From the NCBI RefSeq assembly GCF_014635565.1, contig NZ_BMDB01000003.1:62001-126000 (forward strand): a DNA stretch of 64,000 bases. Direction: 5' to 3'. This DNA comes from Phocicoccus schoeneichii (lineage in GTDB: Bacteria > Bacillota > Bacilli > Staphylococcales > Salinicoccaceae). The translations under genes and the position numbers were made by a program. Position 1 is the stretch's first letter. Each line of letters begins with the position of its first letter. Under the pieces are notes generated by a model. That model ran no database searches. It had not been told where the DNA came from and saw only the letters and a program-made list of their open reading frames with translations. Below are positions 8,678-17,519 of the stretch, in pieces.

Positions 8678-8702
8678 TATTTTATTAAAAGGAGTGGTAA
8701 AT

Positions 8703-9623
8703 ATGCTCGCAAAAGGCATACATCACGTTTCTGCAATTACGAGAAATATTCAACATAATTATTATTTTATGACGAAAATTTTAGGGTTACGACTCGTGAA
8801 AAAGACAGTCAATCAAGATGATACAAGCATGTATCACCTATTTTATGCGGACTATAAAGGATCGCCTGGGACGGACATGACGTTCTTTGAAATAAAAGGT
8901 ACAGATCAATACACTGCTGGCACAAACGCGATTACGAAAACGATATTCCGCGTGAAGACGAATGAGGCATTAAATTATTGGATAGATCGATTCGATGAAC
9001 ACAAAGTTGAGCACGGTGACATCATAGAATATTACGGAAAAAATGCCATTGAATTCTTTGATGATGAAGAACAACGCATGATGCTGATTGTAGATCCAGT
9101 TGAAGAAACGGTTGAGCCATTTGGCAATGACGGCGAAATCGACGAAGCCTATCGTATCACGAGTCTGCACGGCGTCGAAGTTACAGTACAATATGCACAA
9201 CCCTTTGTTGAATTCATGGGATTACTTGGGGGTAAAAGTAACGGCAAGACGGACATTGTAGCGTTCGGCAATGACAATATTTACGTCAAAGAACTTCGCC
9301 AGACTTTCGTAGAAAAACAAGGGTACGGCAGTGTGCATCACTTTGCACTTCAAGTAGAAGACGACGCAGCGCTAAACGAGATGCTCGAACTCGTTAAGAA
9401 AGAGCGTTACGCAAACTCTGGAATCGTCGACCGATATTATTTCAAAGCACTCTACGTTCAGTCACCAAACAATATCACGGTAGAAATTTCAACAAATGGC
9501 CCAGGATTCACTAGTGACGAGAACCTAGAAACATTGGGCGAGAAACTCGCGCTCCCTCCATTTTTAGAACAAGACCGCACATTCATAGAACTCTATTTAA
9601 AACCAGTAGACCAGTTTCAATAA
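8703..9623 (+). CDS. Ring-cleaving dioxygenase / glyoxalase-fold protein (MhqE/MhqO-like)
   Basis: A 306-residue VOC-superfamily protein with two glyoxalase/bleomycin-resistance modules. It begins with GIHHVSAITRN and has a second module starting at ITSLHGVEVTV. Candidate metal ligands are His6/His7 in module 1, a His in VHHFALQVED and a C-terminal Glu in NITVEIST. Proteins of this kind (MhqO in Bacillus, MhqE in Staphylococcus) are proposed to open thiol-reactive quinone rings. GTG at 8694 is in frame but lies inside the AAAAGGAG site; the ATG at 8703 has 8-nt spacing. The stop TAA is followed directly by GATAAAAAC. Confidence 0.85.
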   Translation: MLAKGIHHVSAITRNIQHNYYFMTKILGLRLVKKTVNQDDTSMYHLFYADYKGSPGTDMTFFEIKGTDQYTAGTNAITKTIFRVKTNEALNYWIDRFDEHKVEHGDIIEYYGKNAIEFFDDEEQRMMLIVDPVEETVEPFGNDGEIDEAYRITSLHGVEVTVQYAQPFVEFMGLLGGKSNGKTDIVAFGNDNIYVKELRQTFVEKQGYGSVHHFALQVEDDAALNEMLELVKKERYANSGIVDRYYFKALYVQSPNNITVEISTNGPGFTSDENLETLGEKLALPPFLEQDRTFIELYLKPVDQFQ

Positions 9624-9699
9624 GATAAAAACACGCGTTTTATAAAATGTTGCGCACCCCTTAAGTTGGACTTAATCACCAACTTAAGGGGTGCTTTTG
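9624..9699 (+). terminator. Strong terminator after the dioxygenase-like gene
   Basis: A perfect 16-bp stem (GCACCCCTTAAGTTGG at 9654-9669 with its complement at 9679-9694) and a 9-nt loop is followed by TTTT. GATAAAAAC at 9624-9632 abuts the stop codon. The CACCCCTTAA core is shared with the hairpin at 2986-3062. Confidence 0.8.
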
Positions 9700-9814
9700 T
9701 ATGAAAAATAAAAAACATAGTGTTGTGTTCAGTAATTGAAGCGAGTTCTATAAAAATTCGTTCTCTTTCACCATGTCCCGCCTCCACAAATATCTCTTAA
9801 TTCTATTATAAGAC

Positions 9815-9850
9815 AAAAAAATTCTCCAAAACACGTGTGTTTTGGAGAAT
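9815..9850 (-). terminator. Terminator of the lipoprotein gene
   Basis: ATTCTCCAAAACAC and GTGTTTTGGAGAAT form a perfect 14-bp stem with a 2-nt loop. The A run at 9815-9820 is the T run on the minus strand. It lies just past the lipoprotein stop. Confidence 0.8.
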
Positions 9851-9857
9851 ATGTGAA

Positions 9858-10640
9858 TTACATTTCAGGTAATGCGATTGGTTCAATTTTGTCAAACGCG
9901 TCGTAATGAATCTCACCATCGAAATCAATGCCACCTTCTTGGTCATTGATTTCAGATGAAAACAGAACATCTTTAATGAGTTTTTCTTTATCGTCAACTG
10001 TAAATTCAATTTTTGTTTGATGGTCTGTCGTATTCACCGTACCGAAATTCACTTGTAAATATTGCTCGAGACGGTTGTACACAAATCCATCATCACCTTC
10101 GTACACATATTTCACTTCGCCGCCTTCTTCAACGCGCTCTAATTCATTATAAATATCACTGAAATATTGCACAGCCTGATCATACGTCACATGGAAAAGT
10201 GCGTTCAGTTCCACAGAATCTGAAATATCTACCCACTCTTCACTGTTATTAAAATATGTTTGTCCGTCTACTGAAACCATGCGTAACTCACCAAATGTTT
10301 GTAATTCAAACGCTGGATTTTCACCATTGATATAGTTCACATCCAAATTGAGCGATTCTTCTTCACTATTATCTAGATTCGCGTTCATATCAATGACCGC
10401 ATGATAAGATTCGACTGACTCACCTTTATCTTTGATTGCAGTAAGTTCTTTGTCTTCGTCGATCGATTCTTCAGACTCCGTGTCTTTTTCTGCAGTGTCT
10501 TCTGTTTCATTTGACTCTTCGACTTTATTTGTAGTCTGTGTTTCGTCTTCTTTAACTGTATCTTTTGTATCATCTTGAGAACATGCCACTAAAATTGAGA
10601 GTGTTAACATGGATACAAAAAGCATTCTTAAACTATTCAT
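9858..10640 (-). CDS. Secreted lipoprotein, LolA/DUF6612-like
   Basis: A 260-residue lipoprotein. A signal peptide with lipobox LVAC places the lipidated Cys at about residue 20. Next comes a low-complexity acidic Thr/Glu/Asp spacer (about 22-65), then a globular domain with the pattern SYHAVIDMNANLD...VNYINGENPAF and GQTYFNNSEEWVDIS. That pattern recalls the Firmicutes DUF6612 or LolA-like sensor lipoproteins. It should be anchored on the outer face of the membrane. The start has AAGGAG with good spacing. Function is unknown; the next gene upstream on the same strand is a polytopic membrane protein, and the two may be co-transcribed. Confidence 0.75.
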   Translation of the reverse strand: MNSLRMLFVSMLTLSILVACSQDDTKDTVKEDETQTTNKVEESNETEDTAEKDTESEESIDEDKELTAIKDKGESVESYHAVIDMNANLDNSEEESLNLDVNYINGENPAFELQTFGELRMVSVDGQTYFNNSEEWVDISDSVELNALFHVTYDQAVQYFSDIYNELERVEEGGEVKYVYEGDDGFVYNRLEQYLQVNFGTVNTTDHQTKIEFTVDDKEKLIKDVLFSSEINDQEGGIDFDGEIHYDAFDKIEPIALPEM

Positions 10641-10695
10641 GCTAATGCTCCTTAATTCAGTCTTAACCTATATTAAATAGTAGCATGAATTCAGT

Positions 10696-11676
10696 TTAAC
10701 TCATAGTAATATGCTGAGTGCCATCTTCTCTATAATCATCTTGTGAAGGTGCTTCATGTTTTCTTTCGTAACGATCACGACCGTTGAAGTAATACGAAAT
10801 AAACGAACCGATCATGTAGTAACCGATAAAGATATACATAATCATAATTCCAATCGTGAGTATGATCATTCCAACCGCAATACCTACAGGCATCGTGTCT
10901 GAAGTGCTTAGCGTGAGTCCTGCAATCACCATGATAATAATCGCTGCAAAAATTAAAATGACTGGAATTATCATCAAGATAAAGTTACTAAATAATAATT
11001 TCAGTAAGTCTTTAAATGATTGGAATGCGATTGTCAATCCTTTCGCGAGCTTGCTACCAAGCGTTGTTTGTGGCTGATCAATATGATTTAGCATGATCAT
11101 TGTAATCGCAAGTTGTAAAAGTATCGAAAATGCGATCTGAAACATTGCTAATACAAATTGAAGAATGATTAAAACAATTGATGCACCAATCGAGAGTGCT
11201 TCTATTCCTTCAGGGTCAATAAGTGCACTACCGACTCCGAAGAGTGATGCAACCACAAATACGAGTCCGTATACCACACCAGAAACGACACTTGAAATTA
11301 CCATAGCCATAATCATCAGAAGTAAAATGATGCCGACTGATTTCCAGAAATTGCCTTTTCTAAATAAAATCAGTCCATCCTTAAAACTAAAATCCGTACC
11401 GTTATAGCCGTACATATAATAAGCGTAAATACTATATTGTAGCGGCATCAAGACGAGAATTGAGAACGCCAGTAAGGCAAGTCCCCCAAAAATAAATGTC
11501 ATAATACCTAAAGCGATATAATCTCCAAATATCATGCCCATTCCGCCGCCAAATACGACACCTGTAAGAACTGTCATGAGAATAAATGCGAGTAACATCA
11601 TAAGTAGTCCATAGAAAAACACTTTTAAGTGTTGTCCACGCGCATTTCTAAAGTAATCTCTGTGAAAAAAGAACAT
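10696..11676 (-). CDS. Polytopic membrane protein of unknown function
   Basis: A 326-residue protein with about six to eight very hydrophobic helices in three clusters (about 18-85, 108-200 and 228-292), and a charged C-terminal tail (about 295-326). Start ATG lies behind GGGAGG. The alternation of long Ile/Leu/Met-rich helices with short amphipathic segments (KDGLILFRKGNFWKS and SFKDLLKLLFSNF) resembles DUF975- or DUF4013-like membrane proteins; I cannot assign it firmly. It lies 55 bp upstream of the lipoprotein gene on the same strand. Confidence 0.65.
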   Translation of the reverse strand: MFFFHRDYFRNARGQHLKVFFYGLLMMLLAFILMTVLTGVVFGGGMGMIFGDYIALGIMTFIFGGLALLAFSILVLMPLQYSIYAYYMYGYNGTDFSFKDGLILFRKGNFWKSVGIILLLMIMAMVISSVVSGVVYGLVFVVASLFGVGSALIDPEGIEALSIGASIVLIILQFVLAMFQIAFSILLQLAITMIMLNHIDQPQTTLGSKLAKGLTIAFQSFKDLLKLLFSNFILMIIPVILIFAAIIIMVIAGLTLSTSDTMPVGIAVGMIILTIGIMIMYIFIGYYMIGSFISYYFNGRDRYERKHEAPSQDDYREDGTQHITMS

Positions 11677-11740
11677 AGTCGACCTCCCTTTTTGGGTAAA
11701 TGATTACTTTAATTTTAACAAACATCCACAGGATGTCACG

Positions 11741-13081
11741 TCAAAATCCAAGTAATACATGAATTAGAATATCCATATGTGCTTCTAAGTCTTTTTCCCT
11801 AACGCCACCAAATCCAATCACAAATTTAGCAGATTTCGTGTATTCATCGTATGTTTTAAACGGCTCGATATAGAGAGATGCCGCTTCAGCACGATCTAAT
11901 ATCGTTTCTAGATCTCCGTCACGCACTGTGAGAACAAAGTGCATCCCTGTTTTCTCACCTTGCACAGAGATTTCTGGATATTTTTTTAGCCGCTCTAAAA
12001 TATACGTAATCTTTTTTTCATATACTTTTCTCATTTTATTTAAATGTCTATCAAACTTCCCAGACGATAAAAACTCGCTCACAATCCACTGCATGTGTAA
12101 TGGTACTGTTGAACTCTCCTTGTATTTCAAAGTTTGAAACGTTTGAATTAAGTGCACAGGTAACACCATGTACGCAATTCTGACTGCTGGGAAAAGTGAT
12201 TTAGAGAACGTTGAAACATAGATGACTTTATTTTTCGTATCTAAACTTTGTAAGGCAGGTAATGGTTTCTTAAAATATCGAAACTCAGAGTCGTAATCAT
12301 CTTCGACGATGTAGCGGTCGCCACGTTTATTCGCCCACTTGATGAGGCGTGTACGATTATCAATCGACATCACTTCACCCGTCGGGAACTGATGTGACGG
12401 GGTTACATACACGATTTCATAGTCACTTTGTTCAACGATATCCATATCGATTCCATTTTCGATTACAGGGACGTTTTGATATTCGATTGACTTTTTTTCA
12501 AGTACATTTCTAATTGGAGGATAGGACGGGTTTTCAATTAGAAATCGGCTCGTCTTTAAAATTTCTGTTAACAATTCGCTAAGCTGTTCAGTGGATGAAC
12601 CCACGATCACCTGATTCGGTGTGCACTTCACTCCGCGACTGTTGAACACATATTGCGCAATTCTTTGTCTGAGCGGCCAGTAGCCTTCCTTGTCTCCACT
12701 CATAAAGAGATGCGTGTTTTCATCTTCAAATGCTTTTCTAGACAGTTGCCTAAACTGAGCGAATGGAAAGTGTGTCAGGTCTACTTGAGCGGTTTTAAAT
12801 TCGTATGTATAAGTTTTCATTTCTTTTTCAATGAGCGTTGGTTCATTTTTTCTAGTAATTGGAAGTTGCTCTATTTGTGATACAAAGTAACCTGAACGTG
12901 GCTTCGAGTAAATATAACCTTCGTCGAGCAACATCTCATAGGCGTTTTCTATAGTTGTGCCACTCAAGTTTAAATCTGCACTTAAATTTCGTTTTGATGG
13001 CAAACGTGACCCTGTCTTGTACTCTCCCTGAATAATTTTATCTCTGAACTCTTCGTAAAGTTGAACGTAAAGTGGACGCAT
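11741..13081 (-). CDS. pdxR: MocR-family PLP-dependent transcription regulator (PdxR)
   Basis: A 446-residue protein fusing an N-terminal GntR winged helix (about 1-70; RPLYVQLYEEFRDKI, GSRLPSKRNLS) to a fold-type I aminotransferase domain. The PLP lysine lies in STFSKSLFPAVRIAYM and the phosphate/ring contacts in EDDYDSEFRYF. It is divergent from pdxS, the classical arrangement in which PdxR senses PLP and controls pyridoxal phosphate synthesis. The open frame continues about 100 codons upstream through the antisense of pdxS, but TGGAG at 13090-13094 points to the ATG at 13081 and the family N-terminus begins there. Confidence 0.88.
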   Translation of the reverse strand: MRPLYVQLYEEFRDKIIQGEYKTGSRLPSKRNLSADLNLSGTTIENAYEMLLDEGYIYSKPRSGYFVSQIEQLPITRKNEPTLIEKEMKTYTYEFKTAQVDLTHFPFAQFRQLSRKAFEDENTHLFMSGDKEGYWPLRQRIAQYVFNSRGVKCTPNQVIVGSSTEQLSELLTEILKTSRFLIENPSYPPIRNVLEKKSIEYQNVPVIENGIDMDIVEQSDYEIVYVTPSHQFPTGEVMSIDNRTRLIKWANKRGDRYIVEDDYDSEFRYFKKPLPALQSLDTKNKVIYVSTFSKSLFPAVRIAYMVLPVHLIQTFQTLKYKESSTVPLHMQWIVSEFLSSGKFDRHLNKMRKVYEKKITYILERLKKYPEISVQGEKTGMHFVLTVRDGDLETILDRAEAASLYIEPFKTYDEYTKSAKFVIGFGGVREKDLEAHMDILIHVLLGF

Positions 13082-13187
13082 ATGTTTATCTCCAATCTGA
13101 CCCTCTGAAATAGTTTGATTTTGAACTTTGTTGAGTATCAGTTTAAAGATTATAGTTAAAGTAATCAACCGAAAAGGAGCATATTTC

Positions 13188-14066
13188 ATGAAAAAATATG
13201 AACATCTATCTACAGAACTAAGTAAAAAATTAAAAGGCGGCGTCATCATGGATGTCGTAAACGCCGAAGAAGCGAAGATTGCTGAACGTGCTGGCGCCGT
13301 TGCGGTCATGGCGTTAGAGGCAGTGCCAAGCGACATCCGCAAAATGGGAGGCGTTGCAAGAATGGCGAATCCGTCGATCATTAAAGAAGTTCAAGCGGCT
13401 GTGTCGATTCCAGTGATGGCGAAAGGACGTATCGGACACATCTCAGAAGCTCGTGTTTTAGAAGCACTCGGAGTGGATTATATTGACGAGTCTGAAGTAT
13501 TAACACCAGCAGATGAGGCGTTCCACTTAAATAAGTTTGATTTCCAGACACCTTTTGTGTGTGGGTGTCGAAATCTTGGAGAGGCGGCACGACGTTTAGG
13601 TGAAGGCACGACGATGCTCAGAACGAAAGGTGAACCAGGGACAGGAAATATTGTAGAAGCCGTGCGACACATGAGACAAGTGAATCGCGATGTGAACAGG
13701 ATTTTATCTATGAGTGAAGATGAACTCATGACTGAAGCGAAAAATATCGGCGCGCCAGTTGATGTGTTACTCGCAATTAAAGAATATGGCAGACTTCCGG
13801 TATTAAACTTCGCAGCAGGTGGCGTCGCGACTCCAGCTGATGCAGCACTGATGATGGAGCTTGGTGCAGACGGCGTGTTTGTAGGATCAGGAATCTTTAA
13901 ATCAGAGAACCCCGAAAAATTTGCGCGCGCAATCGTGCAAGCAACAGAAAACTATACAGATTACGCATTAATTGCAGAACTATCAGAAGACCTCGGTGCA
14001 GCAATGAAAGGTATCGACGTAAGAACATTAGACGAATCTGAAAGAATGTCAGAACGTGGTTGGTAA
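13188..14066 (+). CDS. pdxS: Pyridoxal 5'-phosphate synthase subunit PdxS
   Basis: A 292-residue TIM-barrel synthase subunit that makes PLP from ribose 5-phosphate, glyceraldehyde 3-phosphate and ammonia. Highly conserved segments are [21 protein letters not shown], the catalytic Lys in VMAKGRIGH (about 79), [11 protein letters not shown], and [15 protein letters not shown]. The start at 13188 has AAAGGAG with 8-nt spacing; longer in-frame versions from 13128 lack one. Normally pdxT, the glutaminase supplying ammonia, follows directly. Here a terminator follows instead, and no pdxT lies in the window. The MocR regulator is divergent. Confidence 0.96.
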   Translation: MKKYEHLSTELSKKLKGGVIMDVVNAEEAKIAERAGAVAVMALEAVPSDIRKMGGVARMANPSIIKEVQAAVSIPVMAKGRIGHISEARVLEALGVDYIDESEVLTPADEAFHLNKFDFQTPFVCGCRNLGEAARRLGEGTTMLRTKGEPGTGNIVEAVRHMRQVNRDVNRILSMSEDELMTEAKNIGAPVDVLLAIKEYGRLPVLNFAAGGVATPADAALMMELGADGVFVGSGIFKSENPEKFARAIVQATENYTDYALIAELSEDLGAAMKGIDVRTLDESERMSERGW

Positions 14067-14081
14067 ATAGTGGTGATAAGG

Positions 14082-14108
14082 CCCGCTCTTGTTGAGCGGG
14101 TTTTTATC
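14082..14108 (+). terminator. Terminator after pdxS
   Basis: CCCGCTC / GAGCGGG with a short loop, then a T run that forms part of a GTTTTTATC motif copy. Confidence 0.8.
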
Positions 14109-14136
14109 TTCAGATAAAGAAACGGAATCAATTCTG

Positions 14137-14182
14137 TTTACGTTAATTCAGCATGACATTCCCCTACTTGATTTAACGTAAA
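14137..14182. repeat. Solitary hairpin between convergent pdxS and M20 genes
   Basis: TTTACGTTAA (14137-14146) and TTAACGTAAA (14173-14182) are perfect 10-nt complementary arms 26 nt apart. The overall 46-nt size matches single units of the 52-bp arrays elsewhere in the window, and the site is again between convergent genes. Confidence 0.6.
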
Positions 14183-14197
14183 TCGATATTTTCAAGC

Positions 14198-14234
14198 TAA
14201 AAACAAAAAAGAAGCAGGGCTTGGCCCTACTTCG
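14198..14234 (-). terminator. Terminator of the M20 amidohydrolase gene
   Basis: On the minus strand GAAGTAGGGC / GCCCTGCTTC forms a stem with a 3-nt loop, followed by a T run. The stem overlaps the last codons of the amidohydrolase. Confidence 0.75.
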
Positions 14235-15330
14235 CGTTCATTATTGCTTGGTAAATGATAGCACTGCCGACTGGCATGCTGTCGTGGTTAAATTTCATGT
14301 ATGGATGGTGAAGTCCTGGTGTTAAGTCACATCCAAGTCCGATCATCGCACCTTTTAGTTCTGGCTTTTGTACTGTGTAGAAATGGAAATCGTCTCCACC
14401 GCTTGTCACAATTGGATCAAGCAGCTTATCTTCACCGATTGTGTCAATGATCGCACTTCTTAAAATATCAATCGCATCGTCGTTACTTTCGCTCGCCACC
14501 ATCGCGTGCATATCAAGATTCTCGATTTTTACATCATACAGATCACTGATACTTTCTAAAATCTCTTTGATACGCTCTTGAATTTCAGTCATAACTTCGT
14601 TCGTTTGTGCTCTCACATCGATCCCAACTTCTGCTGATCCAGGAATGATATTGATAGACTGTCCACCTGCATGGAATTTCGTCATCTTGATACTTGAAGG
14701 CACCATCGGATTCACGTGGATCGATGACAACATCCCGAGTAAGTCTGAACCAATCTCAATTACGTTATGATTCAAGTGTGGACGCGCGCCGTGAGCGTCG
14801 TGTCCAACAATCTTAAACGTCACACTTCCAGATGCCCCGTGTTCAATACTCGGTGCCGCAAACCCGTCACGTGCTTCCTCAATTGGACGCAAATGAATTC
14901 CAAACATGTAATCCAGTTCGTCAATGACGCCTTCTTCAATAACTTTTTGTGCACCTACTCCAAGCTCTTCAGCAGGTTGGAATACGAAGCGCACCCCTTT
15001 TTGATCCAGCACTTCATCTTTAACTTTTAACATCGCGCCGATGACCATCGCAATATGTGAGTCGTGCCCGCAAGAGTGGTTCGCTTGCTCTACACCATTC
15101 ACTTCTTGCCACAACGCATCGATGTCCGCGCGCACACCAATCTTTAGACTGTCCGCACTAAAATCACCGACATCACAATATAATCCAGTCACATTTTTAA
15201 ACTTTACTGGATTAAAACCGCGTGTCTTCAAATAGTCAAATATATACTCTGTCGTCTTAAACTCTTCCAGGCTGAGCTCTGGATTTTGATGCACATGTTC
15301 AAATACCTCAAATATCTCTTCCATCGACAT
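14227..15330 (-). CDS. M20-family amidohydrolase (amino-acyl or N-acyl-amino acid deacylase)
   Basis: A 367-residue M20D metallo-amidohydrolase of the IAA-amino acid hydrolase/N-acetyl-diaminopimelate deacetylase type. Metal-site segments are RADIDAL (about 68-74), NHSCGHDSHIAM (about 83-94), PAEELGVG (about 117-124), and a C-terminal HHPYMKFNHDSMP. The dimerisation domain lies between. It starts behind a strong GGGGGAG site and is divergent from an NSAR/OSBS-type enolase. In Geobacillus, N-succinylamino acid racemase works with an M20 desuccinylase that frees the L-amino acid, so desuccinylation is a sensible guess here. The substrate is otherwise open. Confidence 0.85.
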   Translation of the reverse strand: MSMEEIFEVFEHVHQNPELSLEEFKTTEYIFDYLKTRGFNPVKFKNVTGLYCDVGDFSADSLKIGVRADIDALWQEVNGVEQANHSCGHDSHIAMVIGAMLKVKDEVLDQKGVRFVFQPAEELGVGAQKVIEEGVIDELDYMFGIHLRPIEEARDGFAAPSIEHGASGSVTFKIVGHDAHGARPHLNHNVIEIGSDLLGMLSSIHVNPMVPSSIKMTKFHAGGQSINIIPGSAEVGIDVRAQTNEVMTEIQERIKEILESISDLYDVKIENLDMHAMVASESNDDAIDILRSAIIDTIGEDKLLDPIVTSGGDDFHFYTVQKPELKGAMIGLGCDLTPGLHHPYMKFNHDSMPVGSAIIYQAIMNAK

Positions 15331-15469
15331 ATAACTCCCCCAAATTATGTATATATAAAGAATACATTCTTTTTAATTCTGAATCAATGAAATATTCTCA
15401 CAATTATTAGATTCTATTTCTATTAAGAATTCGCTATAATATAATTATCAAACACTCGGAGGGGAACTC

Positions 15470-16609
15470 ATGAACTTTGAAAAGATTTTATTACACAGAC
15501 TTAAAATGAAGATGAAAACACCATTCACAACAAGCTTTGGTACTCAAATCGATCGATACGTTACAATTGTTGAGATTATCGATGAGAATGGCTTAAGTGG
15601 ATTTGGTGAATGTGTGGCGGGGGAAGATCCACTTTACTCTGAAGAATTTATGGACTCTGCACTCGTTGCAATCAAGAAATACTTTGGCCCTCTACTCTTA
15701 CAGTCTAACTTATCACATCCAAAAGAAGTGACAGAACTATTCAAACCATTCAAACGTAACATGATGGCAAAATCTGGTCTTGAAACAGCGGTTTGGGATT
15801 TATACGCAAAACAACAAGGACTCCCACTATACAAAGTACTTGGTGGAGAGAAAACTGAAGTTGAAGTCGGTATCTCACTTGGACTAGAAAAGTCAGATGA
15901 TATTATCATCGAAAAAATTCGTGAAAAAGTTGAAGAAGGTTACAAGCGCATTAAAGTGAAGATAAAACCAGGTCGTGACGTTGAAATGATTCGCGCCATT
16001 CGTGAAGTGTTCCCAGATATTCCATTGATGGCAGACGCTAACTCAGCATACACATTAGACGATATTGAACTCTTAAAACAGCTCGATGAATTTAATCTTA
16101 TGATGATCGAGCAACCACTTGGAAGCACAGATATCGTAGACCATGCGACATTACAAAAAGCAATCAAGACACCTGTATGTCTCGACGAATCGATCGATAG
16201 TTATGAAAATGCGAAAGCTGCAATTGAACTTGGAAGCTGTGAAATCATCAACGTGAAAGTTGGACGTGTTGGTGGATTAGCTGAATCAATCAAGATTCAT
16301 GACTTAGCAAAAGAAAATAAGATTCCCTTATGGTGTGGCGGAATGCTCGAAGCTGGTGTAGGTAGACTTACAAACATCGCGATTACGACATTACCAAACT
16401 TCGTATTACCAGGAGACACAGCATCCTCAAGCAGATACTGGGAAGAAGATATTATCACTCCAGAAGTAGTAGCAGAAAACGGAGTTGTACAACTATCAGA
16501 CAAACCAGGAATTGGTGCAGAAGTTGACTTTGAAAAGATGAAAAAAGTTCTCATCCAAACAGACGAAATCACAAAAGAAGACGCACTAGAAATGGTGTTC
16601 TTTGACTAA
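15470..16609 (+). CDS. Enolase-superfamily N-succinylamino acid racemase / o-succinylbenzoate synthase
   Basis: A 379-residue member of the OSBS/NSAR branch of the muconate-lactonising group. The catalytic set is complete: KxK lysines in IKVKIKPG (Lys162 and Lys164), metal ligands Asp189 (ADANSAY), Glu214 (IEQPL) and Asp239 (CLDES), and the opposing Lys263 (NVKVGRVGG). GGAGGGG precedes the ATG. It is divergent from the M20 amidohydrolase and not among other men genes, which favours the racemase role over menaquinone synthesis. Many such enzymes do both, so I leave the symbol open. Confidence 0.85.
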   Translation: MNFEKILLHRLKMKMKTPFTTSFGTQIDRYVTIVEIIDENGLSGFGECVAGEDPLYSEEFMDSALVAIKKYFGPLLLQSNLSHPKEVTELFKPFKRNMMAKSGLETAVWDLYAKQQGLPLYKVLGGEKTEVEVGISLGLEKSDDIIIEKIREKVEEGYKRIKVKIKPGRDVEMIRAIREVFPDIPLMADANSAYTLDDIELLKQLDEFNLMMIEQPLGSTDIVDHATLQKAIKTPVCLDESIDSYENAKAAIELGSCEIINVKVGRVGGLAESIKIHDLAKENKIPLWCGGMLEAGVGRLTNIAITTLPNFVLPGDTASSSRYWEEDIITPEVVAENGVVQLSDKPGIGAEVDFEKMKKVLIQTDEITKEDALEMVFFD

Positions 16610-16616
16610 ATTTATG

Positions 16617-16650
16617 AAACCACAGATGTTTTTATCTGTGGTTTTTTGTT
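16617..16650 (+). terminator. Terminator after the NSAR/OSBS gene
   Basis: AAACCACAGAT / ATCTGTGGTTT pair perfectly, followed by TTTTTG. A GTTTTTATC motif copy (16628-16636) spans the loop. Confidence 0.85.
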
Positions 16651-16685
16651 CAAAAAAAAAGAGAGAAGACTAAACTTCTCTCTTC
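16651..16685 (-). terminator. Terminator of the phosphoesterase gene
   Basis: On the minus strand AAGAGAGAAG / CTTCTCTCTT pair and run into a nine-base T tract. It overlaps the phosphoesterase stop codon. Confidence 0.75.
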
Positions 16686-17515
16686 AAATCTACCACTACG
16701 AGTTCAGGTTTATTGAATAAGCGCCATGGGAACCTACTGTTGCCAAGTCCTCTCGATATATACATTTTTGAACCATTCATTTCATGCACGCCTTCTGTGT
16801 ACTTTGGCAGTACGCCTTGGTCTGGTGCGTAAAGTCCGCCAATAAATGGCACCCTAAACTGTCCGCCATGCGCATGCCCACTAAAAATCATGTCAACATC
16901 ATACTCTGAGTACATGTGAATTAAATCCGGACGATGTGCTAAGAGTACCGTGAGTTTATCTTCAATTTCAGATAGTCTATCTTCAAGATATAGGGCGTAC
17001 TCATCATACAGATTTAAATTCGTATCGTCTCCAAACACGCGAACGTCATGCACGCCTGAGATTTTAATGTAATCATCTCCGCGATACACATAGGCGTCAT
17101 TCTCGCACACGCTTGTAACATCCGTCATGAGGACTTTCCTGTAGAAATCTTCAAACTTACGGTAATACGCTTCGTGGTTGCCCGTCACATAATACGTCGG
17201 CGCGATTTCAGTCAAATCTTGTAAGAATTTTAATGAACGCATCTCATTCGGCGTACGTCTGTCGATCACATCACCTGTTACTAAAATCACGTCAGGCTTG
17301 GTTTCACGCACTTTCTTTAATAAAATTCTCGCGTCTTTTCCAATATACATATTGTGGAAATCCGAGACTTGCGTCATGCGAAATCCATCAAAAGATGAAG
17401 ACACACGGTCCGATTTAAAAGTATGAAAACTCGTTACAATTTTCTTATCTTGTACCCATAAAAATCTGATTACAGCGATGATGAAGCCAATGATAATTGC
17501 ACTTCTCTTCTTCAT
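16670..17515 (-). CDS. Membrane-tethered metallophosphoesterase (YkuE-like)
   Basis: A 281-residue calcineurin-like phosphoesterase. A single N-terminal hydrophobic segment (about 4-22) acts as signal or anchor, so the enzyme should face outward. The metal-site motifs are complete: SDFHN, GDVIDRR, GNHEAYY, LAHRPD and GHAHGGQ. The YkuE family hydrolyses phosphoester bonds of envelope or lipid substrates (UDP-DAGn hydrolase-like in some members). An in-frame GTG at 17527 overlaps the upstream gene, but the ATG at 17515 follows GAAGTGAG more sensibly. The gene is directly downstream of the CNNM/CorC gene. Confidence 0.85.
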   Translation of the reverse strand: MKKRSAIIIGFIIAVIRFLWVQDKKIVTSFHTFKSDRVSSSFDGFRMTQVSDFHNMYIGKDARILLKKVRETKPDVILVTGDVIDRRTPNEMRSLKFLQDLTEIAPTYYVTGNHEAYYRKFEDFYRKVLMTDVTSVCENDAYVYRGDDYIKISGVHDVRVFGDDTNLNLYDEYALYLEDRLSEIEDKLTVLLAHRPDLIHMYSEYDVDMIFSGHAHGGQFRVPFIGGLYAPDQGVLPKYTEGVHEMNGSKMYISRGLGNSRFPWRLFNKPELVVVDLKREV

Positions 17516-17519
17516 ATTA

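Noticed and set aside
13082-13381. N-terminal extension of PdxR by 100 residues
   Set aside because: It runs antisense through pdxS and lacks family similarity; a TGGAG site supports the ATG at 13081.
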